64,000 bases of DNA from Tatumella citrea (GCF_002163585.1 NZ_CP015579.1:2852001-2916000), one strand, 5' to 3'. Positions 40,269 to 50,621 are shown, counted from the first letter of the stretch. Notes: generated by a model from the sequence alone, not told the origin. A program made the numbers and translations.

Positions 40269-40874
40269 ATGAAGCTACAAAGTACTTTTATGGCATGGAT
40301 CACCCGGATGCCGCTAATCAAACGCTGGGCATTAATGCATTGTTTTCAGGAAGAAAATGTCGCTGAGCATAGCCATCAGGTCGCCGTGATTGCACATTTA
40401 CTCACCGTGATCGGTAACACGCGTTACGGTAACACGCTGGATCCTGACCGGGCAGCAGTGATCGCTTTGTATCATGAGGTGTCAGAAACCAAGCTGCAGG
40501 ATATAAACTCAAAAACTAAGTACCACAATCCACAGTTTACTGAGGCGTTTAAGAAACTGGAAACGCTGGCTGAACAGGAATGTATCGAAACTCTGCCTGA
40601 AGACTTACGGGACAGTTTCTCAGGACTGATCATTCAGAAAAACGTCGATCCGCGCTATAAAGCCATTGTGAAGGCCGCAGATATTTTATCGGCTTACATC
40701 AAGGCATTAAATGAACTGCGCTTCCATAACGATGAATTTCAGCATGTGAAAGAAGGACTGGAAAGCAGAATTGCAGAACTTAGAAAAGAGATGCCAGAAG
40801 TAAATGATTTTATGGAAGTATTTTGTGCCAGCTGCACGACAACACTGGACAAAATATCCGAACATTATCACTGA
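40269..40874 (+). CDS. yfbR: YfbR-like 5'-deoxynucleotidase, divergent HD motif
   Basis: HD-domain protein in the position of E. coli yfbR, a dCMP/dNMP 5'-nucleotidase. Its 201 residues keep the YfbR framework: MPLIKRWALMHCFQEENVAEHSHQVAVIAH at the N-terminus, a metal-ligand-type His in AEHS, and Asp in VKAADILSAYIKALNEL. The central metal motif is HE (LYHEVSE) where E. coli has HD (MYHDASE), and the substrate loop TGDLPTPVKYFN is replaced by LQDINSKTKYHN. It is only distantly similar to E. coli YfbR. The start at 40269 follows AAAGGAACC; the frame is open far upstream but only in alaA's shadow. Activity and specificity cannot be assumed. Confidence 0.8.
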   Translation: MKLQSTFMAWITRMPLIKRWALMHCFQEENVAEHSHQVAVIAHLLTVIGNTRYGNTLDPDRAAVIALYHEVSETKLQDINSKTKYHNPQFTEAFKKLETLAEQECIETLPEDLRDSFSGLIIQKNVDPRYKAIVKAADILSAYIKALNELRFHNDEFQHVKEGLESRIAELRKEMPEVNDFMEVFCASCTTTLDKISEHYH

Positions 40875-40892
40875 TTTCCTGAAGCGAAAGCA

Positions 40893-40916
40893 GCCCGCAG
40901 TACTTATTCTGCGGGC
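40893..40916. terminator. Hairpin between convergent yfbR and yfbT
   Basis: Eight-bp stem GCCCGCAG / CTGCGGGC with an 8-nt loop, without a T-run on either side; a likely bidirectional 3'-end structure. Confidence 0.5.
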
Positions 40917-40930
40917 ATCACCAGCGGGGC

Positions 40931-41587
40931 TCAGGAGACTTTACTTAATCTGAAACTGTTCTCATGTTGTAGTTCTACAACGAGTTGTTCAAGTGAGGTA
41001 AGACGCAGTAAGCAGTTTTCAATTCCTGGTGTTTCCTGTGGCGCATTCACCGCCACAACAGCGCACCCTGCTGCCAGACCAGAAATAACCCCTGCGCTCG
41101 CATCTTCAACCACCACACATTGTTGTGGGCTGAATCCCATCTGCTGTGCTCCGGTGAGATAAGGATCGGGTTCAGGTTTTCCACGGGTAATTTTTTCTGC
41201 GGTAATAAACACTTCCGGCAAAGGCAATCCAAGACACTGATAGCGAGCAAACGCAACCGGATAGCTTCCGGAGGTCACAATGGCCCACGGGATATGCTGG
41301 CGGTTGAGCGATTCAAGCAACTGCGTGGCTCCGGGCAACGGAACAATTCCGTCGGTCTGTGTCGCTTCGCGATGTTCAAGCCAGGCAAACTCCTCACGAA
41401 TAAGCGAGTCCGGTTTACCTGCCAGAAAATGACGTAACGAGGTAATGGCTTGTTTGCCGTGGATAAAACTGAGAATCTGTGCGGCATCGATCTGATGCCG
41501 GTGACCCCATTCGGTCCAGGCGAGTTCAACTGCCGGTAACGAGTCCACCAAAGTACCGTCTAAATCAAACAAGAATGTTTTAAACAT
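40931..41587 (-). CDS. hxpA: HAD-superfamily sugar phosphatase (YfbT/HxpA)
   Basis: Cytoplasmic HAD hydrolase dephosphorylating sugar phosphates and sugar-alcohol phosphates. The 218 residues carry motif I DLDGTLVDS (nucleophile Asp), motif II IVTSGS, a Lys in RGKPEPDPYL and motif IV VVEDASAGV. SLPAVELAWTEW and IHGKQAITSLRHF match E. coli YfbT, so subclass C1 cap specificity is likely shared. In E. coli it is flanked by yfbS and yfbU, both missing here. Confidence 0.93.
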   Translation of the reverse strand: MFKTFLFDLDGTLVDSLPAVELAWTEWGHRHQIDAAQILSFIHGKQAITSLRHFLAGKPDSLIREEFAWLEHREATQTDGIVPLPGATQLLESLNRQHIPWAIVTSGSYPVAFARYQCLGLPLPEVFITAEKITRGKPEPDPYLTGAQQMGFSPQQCVVVEDASAGVISGLAAGCAVVAVNAPQETPGIENCLLRLTSLEQLVVELQHENSFRLSKVS

Positions 41588-41696
41588 TGTTTTTCCCTGG
41601 CCACTCTCAGGCAGCCGCGCTTAATACTCTTCATTTGTCCGTAGATTTCGCAATATCCGTCTTTCTCCGGCCACACATCAGGTGCAACGACAGCTG

Positions 41697-42149
41697 TCAG
41701 AGATCATCAAGAAACGTTTTATCCAACTGACGAAATGCCCGTTTGAGGATATCTGCCAGGGACTGGTAAGTAGGAGCACCCTCTGGCATCGCCGTAGCCT
41801 GACCGGCCTCTGCCAGTTTTTCGCGTAACGAGTGATACCAGTGCAACAGAGTCGGTGGCAATGGCTTCATCGAACGTTTTCCCATCCACCATAGCCCCTG
41901 CAATGGCAGACTACAGGCGAATAAGGCGCTGGCAACCGCTGGTCCTAACTGCGCATGCAGTGCAATCTGCCAGCAGAGGGTAAAGACAGCCAGCGGCGGC
42001 ATAAAGCGCACAGCAAAGCGTATCGCCTTCCCTACCCTGTGCTCCGGAAACACCGGACTCAGACGTTTATCATCCGGCCAGGTTTTCATGTAGTGTTGCC
42101 CGCGTTGCAATACGCCAAACCAGCTCACATTGCCAGAATTACTCATCAC
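41697..42149 (-). CDS. yfbV: UPF0208 membrane protein YfbV
   Basis: Inner-membrane protein of 150 residues with two hydrophobic segments (about 49-67 and 73-91). It is reported in E. coli to limit long-range chromosome contacts of the Ter macrodomain. The sequence follows E. coli YfbV throughout (RRGQHYSKTWP-type N-region, [47 protein letters not shown]). Two Met codons open the ORF; either could be used. It is divergent from ackA, as in E. coli. Confidence 0.93.
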   Translation of the reverse strand: MMSNSGNVSWFGVLQRGQHYMKTWPDDKRLSPVFPEHRVGKAIRFAVRFMPPLAVFTLCWQIALHAQLGPAVASALFACSLPLQGLWWMGKRSMKPLPPTLLHWYHSLREKLAEAGQATAMPEGAPTYQSLADILKRAFRQLDKTFLDDL

Positions 42150-42300
42150 GGCACCTCAATTATATCAATAAAACATCAAAAAATTTTGAAATCCAACCAT
42201 CAACCAGGGTAAATTTAGGCTCGCTGAAAATACCACTGGTAGCCGCGCAATCGCTGATTCTGCCAAACCTGTAACATCCGGGACGGCAGCTTATCGCCGC

Positions 42301-42342
42301 ATACTCAAAAAAATCGCAAGAATTACTGATTTTTTTGAGTAT
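42301..42342. repeat. Perfect 15-bp inverted repeat in the yfbV-ackA region
   Basis: ATACTCAAAAAAATC (42301-42315) and its exact complement GATTTTTTTGAGTAT (42328-42342) are separated by 12 bp. It is AT-rich, so not a standard terminator; it lies 112 bp before the ackA ATG and 152 bp from the yfbV start. The remaining DNA between 42150 and 42453 contains the two promoters, with nothing else recognised. Confidence 0.85.
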
Positions 42343-42453
42343 GGACAATATATTGCCCTGGCCGGGTATTTATTCTAAACCTGTCTGCATTCATGGGTTA
42401 CATTAACGTCTGATGGCGCTGTTAATCGCCACTTTAAACAAATAGGTGCTTCC

Positions 42454-43656
42454 ATGTCGAGTAAGTTAGTCCTGGTTCTTAACTGCGGCAGTTCTTCCCT
42501 GAAGTTTGCCATCATAGACCCTGAAAACGGGGATGAATACCTTTCAGGGCTTGCTGAATGCTTCAATTTGCCGGAAGCCCGGATAAAGTGGAAACATGAT
42601 GGCATTAAACAGGAAGCCACACTGGGTGCTGGTGCAGCCCACAGTGAAGCACTCGATTTTATTGTTCATACCATCCTGCGCGAACAGCCACAACTTTCAG
42701 ATCAGATTATTGCTATCGGGCACCGGGTGGTTCATGGCGGTGAAAGCCTGACAGAATCTGTCATTATCAACGATCAGGTGATAGAAGAAATCCGAAAATC
42801 TTCTAATTTTGCCCCGTTACATAACCCGGCCCATCTGATTGGTATTGAAGAAGCGCTAAAAAATTTCCCACATCTTTCCGATAAAAATGTAGCGGTATTT
42901 GATACAGCTTTCCACCAGACAATGCCTGAAGAGTCTTATCTTTACGCTCTGCCGTACAAACTCTACAAACAGCATGGAATTCGCCGCTACGGTGCCCACG
43001 GGACCAGTCATTATTATGTATCACGTGAAGCGGCCAAAATGCTGGAAAAACCCATTGAATCCCTCAATGTCATAACCTGCCATCTTGGTAATGGTGGATC
43101 AGTGACAGCAATACGCAATGGCCAGTCAGTAGATACCTCAATGGGATTAACCCCGCTGGAAGGACTGGTCATGGGAACTCGTTGTGGAGATATTGACCCG
43201 GCTATCATCTTCTTCCTGCACGATAATCTGGGGATGAACACAGAACAGATCAATCAGATGCTGACTAAAGAGTCTGGCCTGCTGGGTCTGACTGAAGCCA
43301 CCAGCGACTGCCGCTATGTTGAAGATAATTACCTGACTCTGGATAACGCCCGACGCGCTATGGATGTTTTCTGTCATCGTCTGGCTAAATATATTGGTGC
43401 CTACACATCTCTGATGGATGGCCGGCTGGATGCAGTAGTGTTCACCGGAGGCATTGGTGAAAATGCCGCCACGGTTCGTGAGCAGACACTGAAAAAACTG
43501 GCCTTGCTGAATCTGGCAGTAGATCATGACAGTAACCTGGAAGCTCGCTTTGGACAATCCGGCTTTATTAATCAGCCCGGAACCCGACCAGTACTGGTCA
43601 TCCCAACCAATGAAGAATTAGTCATTGCACGGGACGCTGCAAGACTGACAGCCTGA
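42454..43656 (+). CDS. ackA: Acetate kinase
   Basis: Interconverts acetyl phosphate + ADP and acetate + ATP, the final step of overflow acetate production and first step of low-affinity acetate uptake. The 400-residue protein has the ASKHA nucleotide motifs ([14 protein letters not shown] near the start, [12 protein letters not shown] near the C-terminus), [19 protein letters not shown] and [15 protein letters not shown] lies 8 nt before the ATG. It forms ackA-pta with a 74-bp spacer. Confidence 0.99.
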   Translation: MSSKLVLVLNCGSSSLKFAIIDPENGDEYLSGLAECFNLPEARIKWKHDGIKQEATLGAGAAHSEALDFIVHTILREQPQLSDQIIAIGHRVVHGGESLTESVIINDQVIEEIRKSSNFAPLHNPAHLIGIEEALKNFPHLSDKNVAVFDTAFHQTMPEESYLYALPYKLYKQHGIRRYGAHGTSHYYVSREAAKMLEKPIESLNVITCHLGNGGSVTAIRNGQSVDTSMGLTPLEGLVMGTRCGDIDPAIIFFLHDNLGMNTEQINQMLTKESGLLGLTEATSDCRYVEDNYLTLDNARRAMDVFCHRLAKYIGAYTSLMDGRLDAVVFTGGIGENAATVREQTLKKLALLNLAVDHDSNLEARFGQSGFINQPGTRPVLVIPTNEELVIARDAARLTA

Positions 43657-43669
43657 TTTACCCCCCCCC

Positions 43670-43699
43670 ACCGTCAGCCCAGGCTGACGGTGTTGTTTT
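43670..43699 (+). terminator. Hairpin in the ackA-pta spacer, preceded by C9
   Basis: ACCGTCAGCC / GGCTGACGGT, a perfect 10-bp stem with a 2-nt loop, followed by GTTGTTTT. It is preceded by a run of nine C (43661-43669). It probably terminates part of the ackA transcripts, lowering pta expression. A separate pta promoter cannot be excluded. Confidence 0.75.
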
Positions 43700-43730
43700 A
43701 GGACCGAATAAAAAAGAAGAGAGGTCAATT

Positions 43731-45881
43731 GTGTCCCGCACAATTATGCTAATTCCCACCGGCACCAGTGTCGGTCTGACCAGCGTCAGTCTCGGTGTTA
43801 TCCGTGCCATGGAACGAAAAGGGATGCGCCTTAGCATCTTTAAACCCATTGCGCAGCCTCGTTCCAATAACGATGCAGAAGATCACACCACAGCTATTAT
43901 CCGTCATAATTCAGTCATTCCGGCTGCAGAGCCCTTCCGCATGTCTTACGTTGAAAACCTGCTGGGATCCAACCAACAGGATGTGCTGATGGAAGAAATT
44001 ATCTCCCGTTATCACGAAAATGCCCGTGATGCTGAGGTGGTATTAGTCGAAGGCCTCGTCCCGACCCGTAAGCATGAATTTGCCAATTCGCTCAACTATG
44101 AAATTGCCCGTACCCTGAATGCCGAAATCATCTTTGTGATGTCTCCGGGCAACGATACCGCCGCTCAGTTCAGAGAGCGTATCGAGATTATCCAGAGCAG
44201 TTTTGGTGGTAAGAAAAATAAAAACATTGCGGGGATCATCATCAACAAGCTGAATGCCCCTGTTGATGATCAGGGCCGGACCCGTCCCGACCTGTCTGAA
44301 ATTTTTGAGGATTCTACCGAAGCCAGTATTGCCAGCCTGGATGCTGCCAAACTACGTGAAAGCAGCCCGTTACCGGTGCTGGGGTGCATCCCATGGAGTT
44401 TTGACCTGATAGCGACCCGGGCCATTGATATGTGCCGTCATCTGAATGCCAGGGTGGTTAACGAAGGTGATATTCAAACCCGACGCATTCAGTCAGTCAC
44501 CTTCTGCGCCCGTAGCCTGCAACATATGCTGGAATTGTTCCGCCCTGGTTCTCTGCTGGTAACGTCAGCAGATCGCCCGGACGTATTGGTTTCTGCCTGT
44601 CTTGCGGCAATGAACGGAGTAGAAATTGGCGCGATTTTACTGACTGGTGGTTATGAAATCGATCCGCCAATCCGTGATCTCTGCTCGCGGGCCCTGCAAA
44701 CCGGGTTGCCTGTCTTCACCGTAAATACCAACACCTGGCAAACGTCGCTTAATCTGCAGAGTTTTAATCTGGAAGTTCCGGTTGATGATACCCAGCGAAT
44801 CGAGAAGATTCAGGAGTATGTCGCAAGTTATATCGATACTGGTTGGGTGAACTCGCTGAGCGGCGCCTCCGCCGGTAACCGGTTGCTTTCTCCGCCGGCA
44901 TTCCGCTATCAGCTGACTGAACTGGCTCGTCAGGCAGCTAAACGCATTGTTCTGCCTGAGGGCGATGAACCAAGAACGGTTAAAGCTGCAGCCATCTGCG
45001 CGGCACGAGGGATTGCCACTTGTATCCTGCTCGGTTCACCGGATGAAATTCATCGTGTAGCAGCGACCCAGGGTGTAACCCTTGGCAAAGGGATTGAAGT
45101 CATTGATCCTATGAAAGTGCGTGAAGATTATGTGGCAAGGCTGGTTGAATTGCGTAAAAGCAAAGGAATGACCGAAATTGTCGCCAGAGAACAGCTGGAA
45201 GACAATGTTGTTCTCGGAACACTGATGCTGGAAAAAAATGAAGTGGATGGACTGGTGTCCGGAGCCGTTCATACTACCGCAAACACCATTCGCCCGCCTT
45301 TACAGCTGATTAAGACTGCGCCTAACAGCTCACTGGTTTCCTCCGTGTTCTTTATGCTGCTGCCTGAGCAGGTGCTGGTGTATGGCGACTGTGCCATTAA
45401 CCCGGATCCTACAGCAGAGCAACTGGCTGAGATTGCTATTCAGTCTGCCGATTCAGCTACTGCTTTTGGCATTGAGCCGAGAGTTGCCATGATCTCGTAT
45501 TCCACAGGGAATTCGGGTGCAGGCAGTGATGTTGAAAAAGTCAGAGAAGCTACCCGGCTGGCCAAAGAGAAACGCCCGGACTTAATCATTGACGGGCCAT
45601 TACAGTACGATGCGGCAATTATGGAAGATGTGGCAAAATCTAAAGCCCCGGACTCAGTGGTCGCAGGCCGTGCCACCGTGTTTATCTTCCCTGATCTGAA
45701 TACCGGCAATACCACGTATAAGGCAGTACAGCGTTCAGCAAACCTTATCTCTATTGGGCCGATGTTGCAGGGCATGCGTAAACCGGTGAATGATCTGTCA
45801 CGCGGTGCTTTGGTGGATGATATTGTTTATACCATCGCACTGACTGCAATCCAGTCAAAGCAGGCAGAAACTCACGAGTAA
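43731..45881 (+). CDS. pta: Phosphate acetyltransferase
   Basis: Converts acetyl-CoA + Pi to acetyl phosphate + CoA. The 716-residue long-form enzyme has an N-terminal P-loop-like domain ([21 protein letters not shown]), a central DRTGG domain (about 220-340) that senses NADH and pyruvate in E. coli, and the C-terminal catalytic domain (about 390-714) with [14 protein letters not shown] and GPLQYDAA. The start codon is GTG at 43731, matching the E. coli MSRIIMLIP start. The product AckA-Pta acetyl phosphate can also phosphorylate response regulators such as RcsB. Confidence 0.98.
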   Translation: MSRTIMLIPTGTSVGLTSVSLGVIRAMERKGMRLSIFKPIAQPRSNNDAEDHTTAIIRHNSVIPAAEPFRMSYVENLLGSNQQDVLMEEIISRYHENARDAEVVLVEGLVPTRKHEFANSLNYEIARTLNAEIIFVMSPGNDTAAQFRERIEIIQSSFGGKKNKNIAGIIINKLNAPVDDQGRTRPDLSEIFEDSTEASIASLDAAKLRESSPLPVLGCIPWSFDLIATRAIDMCRHLNARVVNEGDIQTRRIQSVTFCARSLQHMLELFRPGSLLVTSADRPDVLVSACLAAMNGVEIGAILLTGGYEIDPPIRDLCSRALQTGLPVFTVNTNTWQTSLNLQSFNLEVPVDDTQRIEKIQEYVASYIDTGWVNSLSGASAGNRLLSPPAFRYQLTELARQAAKRIVLPEGDEPRTVKAAAICAARGIATCILLGSPDEIHRVAATQGVTLGKGIEVIDPMKVREDYVARLVELRKSKGMTEIVAREQLEDNVVLGTLMLEKNEVDGLVSGAVHTTANTIRPPLQLIKTAPNSSLVSSVFFMLLPEQVLVYGDCAINPDPTAEQLAEIAIQSADSATAFGIEPRVAMISYSTGNSGAGSDVEKVREATRLAKEKRPDLIIDGPLQYDAAIMEDVAKSKAPDSVVAGRATVFIFPDLNTGNTTYKAVQRSANLISIGPMLQGMRKPVNDLSRGALVDDIVYTIALTAIQSKQAETHE

Positions 45882-45903
45882 AAATGGTTTTGGTATAAAT
45901 GAC

Positions 45904-45929
45904 ACAGGCGGGCAACATTGCCCGCCTGT
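45904..45929. terminator. Terminator between convergent pta and yfcD
   Basis: A perfect 12-bp inverted repeat ACAGGCGGGCAA / TTGCCCGCCTGT with a 2-nt loop, 22 bp after the pta stop, followed by TAACATTTTA. Probably bidirectional. Confidence 0.8.
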
Positions 45930-45947
45930 TAACATTTTAGTGCTGAA

Positions 45948-46493
45948 TCAGGACTGCATTTCGTTAGAAGCACGCCGGGCTTCGCTGTTACGGCTCATCC
46001 ATAAAGACAGGGCTTTCAGCGAGTCGTCAGTAAACTCATCACAACGAACGGTAATTTCTTCAGGAGTCATCCAGAAGATTTCAGCAACTTCACTTTCCTG
46101 CATTGCAAACGGTCCGTGGCACACACAACTAAATAACGAACCCCAGACACGACAATGCTGATCTTCAAAGTAGAATTTTCCGTGCTCAGCAAAAGGCACG
46201 TCAGCAATTCCCAGTTCTTCCTCAGCTTCGCGTCGCGCAGAAATCAGCAGATCTTCCCCAGACTGCACTACACCACCTGCGGTCGCATCCAGCTTCCCCG
46301 GCATGAAATCTTTAATCTCAGTACGACGCTGAACCAGAATTCGCCCCATTCCATCATGCACCACGATATAGGTTGCCCGATGACGGAGACACTCAGCACG
46401 CATTTGCGCGCGACTGGCTGTTGTGACGACTTCATCATCTTCACTTACGATATCAACCCACTCAATACCGTCTTCAGGAATTTGCTCCACCAT
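45948..46493 (-). CDS. yfcD: Nudix hydrolase YfcD
   Basis: Nudix-family pyrophosphohydrolase of unknown physiological substrate. The 181 residues contain the Nudix box G-x5-E-x7-REAxEELG ([24 protein letters not shown]) and E. coli YfcD-specific blocks ([47 protein letters not shown]). ATG 46493 with AAGGG upstream is preferred; ten additional codons are in frame to 46523. Confidence 0.92.
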   Translation of the reverse strand: MVEQIPEDGIEWVDIVSEDDEVVTTASRAQMRAECLRHRATYIVVHDGMGRILVQRRTEIKDFMPGKLDATAGGVVQSGEDLLISARREAEEELGIADVPFAEHGKFYFEDQHCRVWGSLFSCVCHGPFAMQESEVAEIFWMTPEEITVRCDEFTDDSLKALSLWMSRNSEARRASNEMQS

Positions 46494-46598
46494 CCGTAAC
46501 CCTTTTATCTCGCAGATACTCACAGTATCTAATATTATCAGACAATTATTACAATGGACGTAAAGTTAATGTTAAATATTGCTCCGCCCATCGCAGGT

Positions 46599-47243
46599 TT
46601 ATTTATTATTAAGCTTTTGAGCCTCATTCACCCATAGCTGTATCGCTGCCCGCTGCCACTGGAATGCCGCATACTCACGAAGCTTTTCCGGAAGAGGATC
46701 GCCATGCAACGCCAGCCGGTTCAACATTACGGCTAAATCACAGTCAGCTACTGACCATTGACCAAACAACGAAGTGCGTTGTCCTAATAGCTGTAAAGCA
46801 CCACTAATCAGTTTTTTTACATCCTGTTCACCCGCAGCAGACAATGGCGGGTATTTTCGTCCGGAAAAAATAACATCTGTAGGGCGTTCCGTGCGTAATG
46901 CCAGAAAATCACTTCGCAGCCATGCCTGGACCTGTCTGGCCACGGCTTTTTGCTGACGATCTGCCGGATAAACTCGTGGATAATCCGGTGCAGGGAATGT
47001 TTCGTCCAGATACTCGCCAATTGCTGAAGATTCAGAAACTGCAAAACCGTCATGTTGCAGGCAAGGGATTCGCCCTGTTAGTAACAACGAAGACAGCTCA
47101 GGGCTGGTATGTTGGTGCTGCGCTAAATTCAGCGGATTCACGCTAAAACGCAGTCCTTTCTCCTGCAAACAAACATACACTGACATGGCATAAGGGCTAT
47201 GAAACGCTGAGTCACACCACAAAATTAATTCGGGAGAAGACAT
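46599..47243 (-). CDS. yfcF: Glutathione S-transferase YfcF
   Basis: GST-fold protein with GSH-dependent transferase and peroxidase activity in E. coli. It has 214 residues: an N-terminal thioredoxin-like domain (SPYAMSVYVCLQEKGL, IPCLQ, SESSAIGEYLDETFP) and an all-helical C-domain (ARQVQAWLRSDFLALRTERPTDVIFSGRKYPPL). Length and the RSDL..R.ERPTDV.F.G.K block match E. coli YfcF. yfcE and yfcG, its usual neighbours, are absent. No clear T-run terminator follows. Confidence 0.9.
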   Translation of the reverse strand: MSSPELILWCDSAFHSPYAMSVYVCLQEKGLRFSVNPLNLAQHQHTSPELSSLLLTGRIPCLQHDGFAVSESSAIGEYLDETFPAPDYPRVYPADRQQKAVARQVQAWLRSDFLALRTERPTDVIFSGRKYPPLSAAGEQDVKKLISGALQLLGQRTSLFGQWSVADCDLAVMLNRLALHGDPLPEKLREYAAFQWQRAAIQLWVNEAQKLNNK

Positions 47244-47363
47244 AAGCAGCTCTCGCTATGATTGACGATAAATATCTGTTTACAGATTTTTTTGCAGGAA
47301 GGCAATTGCTGGCTGTTTTATCACCGCAGGGGCGAGAGTTTGTGCCGACAACTCCTGCTGAAT

Positions 47364-47399
47364 AAAAAAATCCTGCCTGTACCAGCGGTACAGACAGGA
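47364..47399 (-). terminator. Rho-independent terminator of hisJQMP
   Basis: On the minus strand CCTGTCTGTACC / GGTACAGGCAGG (12 bp, one G-T) with a 3-nt loop is followed by ATTTTTTTATT. It lies just past the hisP stop. Confidence 0.92.
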
Positions 47400-47405
47400 A
47401 GGTGG

Positions 47406-48179
47406 TTATTTTAATGCGCCGGAAAGAAACTGCTGAAGGCGCGGGCTTTTAGGTTGACTGAAAACAATCTCCGGATCGCCCTGCTCTTCAATTTTCCCCT
47501 GATGCAGGAAAATGACATGGTTAGAGACGTGGCGGGCAAATTCCATTTCATGCGTTACCACAACCATGGTTTTCCCCTCTTCCGCCAGTTGCTGCATAAT
47601 CCGCAGAACTTCACCTACCAGTTCAGGGTCAAGAGCCGATGTCGGTTCATCAAACAACAGAACTTCAGGTTCCATTGCCAGCGCCCTGGCAATCGAAACA
47701 CGTTGCTGCTGACCACCGGACAAATGTACCGGATATTTCGCACGGGCACGCTCATCAATCCCAACTTTATCCAGGTACTTGATTGCCCTTTCACGGGCTT
47801 CCTGCTTGCTGACCCCCAGAACATGCACCGGAGCTTCCATCACGTTTTCCAGCACCGTCATGTGGCTCCACAGGTTAAAGTGCTGGAACACCATGGTCAG
47901 GCGGGTGCGTAATTTGCGTAATTGCTCTTTGTCGGCGACCTTAAGCTGGCCGTCTTTATCACGAACCAGATTAATATTTTCTTTGTTCAGAGAAATAGTG
48001 CCTTCACTGGGTTTCTCCAGAAAATTGATACAGCGTAAAAAAGTACTCTTTCCGGATCCGGAAGAACCGATAATACTAATCACATCACCAGCCGCAGCCT
48101 GTAATGAAACTCCCTTGAGAACCTCATGTTCTCCATAACGTTTGTGGAGTTCTGTCACACTTAATTTTATTTCAGCCAT
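47406..48179 (-). CDS. hisP: Histidine/basic amino acid ABC transporter ATP-binding protein HisP
   Basis: ATPase of the histidine and lysine/arginine/ornithine importer. The 257 residues include Walker [10 protein letters not shown] (about 38-46), signature LSGGQQQR, Walker [13 protein letters not shown] and H-loop VVTHEM. It closely matches E. coli HisP and lies 17 bp after hisM. Last gene of the operon. Confidence 0.98.
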   Translation of the reverse strand: MAEIKLSVTELHKRYGEHEVLKGVSLQAAAGDVISIIGSSGSGKSTFLRCINFLEKPSEGTISLNKENINLVRDKDGQLKVADKEQLRKLRTRLTMVFQHFNLWSHMTVLENVMEAPVHVLGVSKQEARERAIKYLDKVGIDERARAKYPVHLSGGQQQRVSIARALAMEPEVLLFDEPTSALDPELVGEVLRIMQQLAEEGKTMVVVTHEMEFARHVSNHVIFLHQGKIEEQGDPEIVFSQPKSPRLQQFLSGALK

Positions 48180-48196
48180 ATTTTTACTCAGCGGGA

Positions 48197-48901
48197 TCAG
48201 GATTTAACATGTGGCAGCCAGCGACGCTCGGCCATACGGAACAGCGTAATCAGACCATACGAAATGACCAGATAAATAACCGCAGCAATACCAAACGCAG
48301 TAAATGGCTGGTAAGTCGCGGCATTAATATCCCTGGCAATTTTCAGAACGTCGGGCACCGTGGCGGTAAACGCCAGTGATGTGGAGTGCAGCATCAGTAT
48401 TACTTCATTACTGTATGCCGGCAGTGCAATACGCAGTGCCGCAGGAAGAATAATACAGCGATACATTTTAAAACGGGAAAAACCATAAGCACGTGCGGCT
48501 TCAATCTCTCCGTGAGGTACAGAACGGATGGCACCGGCAAAAACCTCGGTGGTATAAGCACAGGTATTCAGAGCAAATGCCAGCAAGGTACAGTTCATAC
48601 CGCTGCGGAAGAAGGCATTCAGCAACTCATTGCCTTTCACCACTTCGAGGGTATACATCCCGGTGTAAAACACCAGCAACTGAACATACAACGGCGTACC
48701 ACGGAAAACATAGGTAAAAATCCATACCGGAGTGCTGATAAAGCGATTAGATGATACCCGGGCAATCGCCAGGATCACGGCCATCACTCCACCAATCACA
48801 ACAGATATAATTAACAGCCAGAGTGTTACGGCCACACCGGTAAAGCGGTAGCCATCCGTCCATAACAGTGACTGCCAATAATCGTGAATAATATCAATCA
48901 T
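48197..48901 (-). CDS. hisM: Histidine ABC transporter permease HisM
   Basis: One of two membrane permeases of HisQMP2. It has 234 residues, five predicted helices and the EAA loop [30 protein letters not shown]. The start ATG 48901 overlaps the hisQ stop (ATGA), giving MIDIIHDYW..; upstream frame extension to 48949 is inside hisQ. Confidence 0.97.
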   Translation of the reverse strand: MIDIIHDYWQSLLWTDGYRFTGVAVTLWLLIISVVIGGVMAVILAIARVSSNRFISTPVWIFTYVFRGTPLYVQLLVFYTGMYTLEVVKGNELLNAFFRSGMNCTLLAFALNTCAYTTEVFAGAIRSVPHGEIEAARAYGFSRFKMYRCIILPAALRIALPAYSNEVILMLHSTSLAFTATVPDVLKIARDINAATYQPFTAFGIAAVIYLVISYGLITLFRMAERRWLPHVKS

Positions 48902-49584
48902 AATTCGGCCTTTTTCACCCCAACTGAATAGCGGCGTTCCAGCCACCACAACACACCATTGGAGACCGTGGTAAAGAACAGATAGATGACTCCGGCGACA
49001 ATCGCGAAGTAGAACGGCTGCCAGGTACTTTTCCCTGCCAGTTGCGTTGCTTTAATCACATCTTCCAGGCCAAGTAATGAAACTAAGGCAGTCGCTTTAA
49101 GAATGACCTGCCAGTTATTACCAATAGCAGGCAAAGCGAAGCGCATCATTAACGGGAATAACACCCGGCGAAATACCTGAGAGTTGGTCATGCCATACGC
49201 CGTTGCAGCTTCCGTCTGTCCTTTAGGCACAGACAGGAAGGCCCCACGGAACGTCTCGGTAAAATAAGCGCCGTAGATAAAGCCAATGGTGATAATCCCG
49301 GCCGTCATGGGATCAATATCAATCTGGTCCCAGCCCATCAGGTCAGTGAACTGGTTAAGAGCAATCTGCAGGCCGTAATAAATTAGCAGCATCAATACCA
49401 AATCGGGGATGCCACGAATAATGGTGGTATATAAACCGAACACAGTTCGTAAGATTGTGCTTTTTGAAAGTTTGGCTCCGGCGCCTATCAGTCCTAAAAT
49501 AACCGCCAGAACCACAGAACTGACCGCCAGTTCAATTGTTACCAGCGCGCCTTTCATAATGACGTCGGTATATCCATAGAGCAT
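48898..49584 (-). CDS. hisQ: Histidine ABC transporter permease HisQ
   Basis: Partner permease of HisM. The 228 residues have five predicted helices and the EAA loop QTEAATAYGMTNSQVFRRVLFPLMMRFALP, which contacts HisP. It begins MLYGYTDVIMKGALVTIELAV, near-identical to E. coli, 66 bp after hisJ. Confidence 0.97.
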   Translation of the reverse strand: MLYGYTDVIMKGALVTIELAVSSVVLAVILGLIGAGAKLSKSTILRTVFGLYTTIIRGIPDLVLMLLIYYGLQIALNQFTDLMGWDQIDIDPMTAGIITIGFIYGAYFTETFRGAFLSVPKGQTEAATAYGMTNSQVFRRVLFPLMMRFALPAIGNNWQVILKATALVSLLGLEDVIKATQLAGKSTWQPFYFAIVAGVIYLFFTTVSNGVLWWLERRYSVGVKKAEL

Positions 49585-49650
49585 TAAGCAATTCCTGCAA
49601 CAAAAGAGACAACAACTGCCCGCAACTGGCGGCGGGCAGCTCGCGGCTAA

Positions 49651-50433
49651 TTAATCGCCGTAGACATTAAAGTCGAAATATTTCTTCGCCAGTTTGTCGT
49701 AAGTTCCATCCTTACGCATAGACTCGAAAGCTTTATCTACTGCGGCTTTCAGATCTGTGTCACTTTTGCGCATTCCCATTCCGGTACCTACACCAAAGAT
49801 TTTCTCATCTTTAACCGCAGGACCTGCGAAGGCATAAGCATGACCAACAGGGCTTTTCAGGAAGCCTTCTCCGGCCTGAACTTCATCCTGGAAAGCAGCA
49901 TCAATACGTCCGGCATGCAGATCCTGATACACCTGGTCCTGTCCGGAATAAGAAACGACATTTACACCCTGTGGGCGCCAGTATTCATTGGCATAGGTTT
50001 CCTGAGTCGTCCCCTGCTCAACACCAATACTTTTACCTTTCAGCGATGCCACTGTCGGTTGCAGGGGAGAACCTTTCACAGCCACCAGTCGGGAGTTCGC
50101 CGCATACAGTTTTTCAGAAAACGCGATTTGCTTCTCACGCTTCTCAGTAATAGATAACGAGGAGATGATGGCATCGATTTTATTGGCTTGCAGTGAAGGA
50201 ATCAGTCCGTCAAAGTCACCTTCCACATAGGTACATTTGGTGTGGATACGCGCACAAATTTCGTTTGTCAGATCAATGTCAAAGCCCACCAGCTTGCCAC
50301 TGGAATCTTTTGACTCAAAGGGCGGATACGTTGGGTCGGTTCCGATACGCAGCGTTTTAGGAATCGCAGCAAATACACTGCCAACGCTGGAAATTGCCAA
50401 CATTAGAGAAAGAGCTAATACTCGCTTTTTCAT
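49651..50433 (-). CDS. hisJ: Periplasmic histidine-binding protein HisJ
   Basis: Periplasmic substrate-binding protein delivering L-histidine to HisQMP. A 22-residue signal peptide ([22 protein letters not shown]) precedes the mature domain with [31 protein letters not shown] and [13 protein letters not shown]; ends [14 protein letters not shown]. Only one binding-protein gene is present. In E. coli and Salmonella the paralogue argT lies upstream, so this operon may serve histidine alone or HisJ may cover basic amino acids too. LAO versus His specificity cannot be settled by eye, although HisJ fits better. Upstream sequence has a sigma-54 promoter. Confidence 0.94.
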   Translation of the reverse strand: MKKRVLALSLMLAISSVGSVFAAIPKTLRIGTDPTYPPFESKDSSGKLVGFDIDLTNEICARIHTKCTYVEGDFDGLIPSLQANKIDAIISSLSITEKREKQIAFSEKLYAANSRLVAVKGSPLQPTVASLKGKSIGVEQGTTQETYANEYWRPQGVNVVSYSGQDQVYQDLHAGRIDAAFQDEVQAGEGFLKSPVGHAYAFAGPAVKDEKIFGVGTGMGMRKSDTDLKAAVDKAFESMRKDGTYDKLAKKYFDFNVYGD

Positions 50434-50500
50434 AGACTGCCCTCAGGTTGATATTTTTTATAGTGTTGAGTAATGAATGTTGTGTGTTCACAATTTCTTT

Positions 50501-50517
50501 AGCACTTTTCGTGCCAG
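50501..50517 (-). promoter_or_regulatory. Sigma-54 promoter of hisJQMP
   Basis: Minus strand CTGGCACGAAAAGTGCT matches the sigma-54 consensus TGGCACG-N4-TTGC with one mismatch in the -12 element, and has the invariant GG-N10-GC spacing. Transcription would start near 50490, about 55 nt before the hisJ ATG. Salmonella controls argT/hisJ through NtrC and a sigma-54 promoter. Confidence 0.75.
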
Positions 50518-50621
50518 GCAGCATAACCTTACCTGAAATAAGCCAGAACGGACGAATACTTTATTTTGTCGCGGATTAATTATCCCCGGAATACCACCTC
50601 ATCACAGGCCAAAACTGCATG

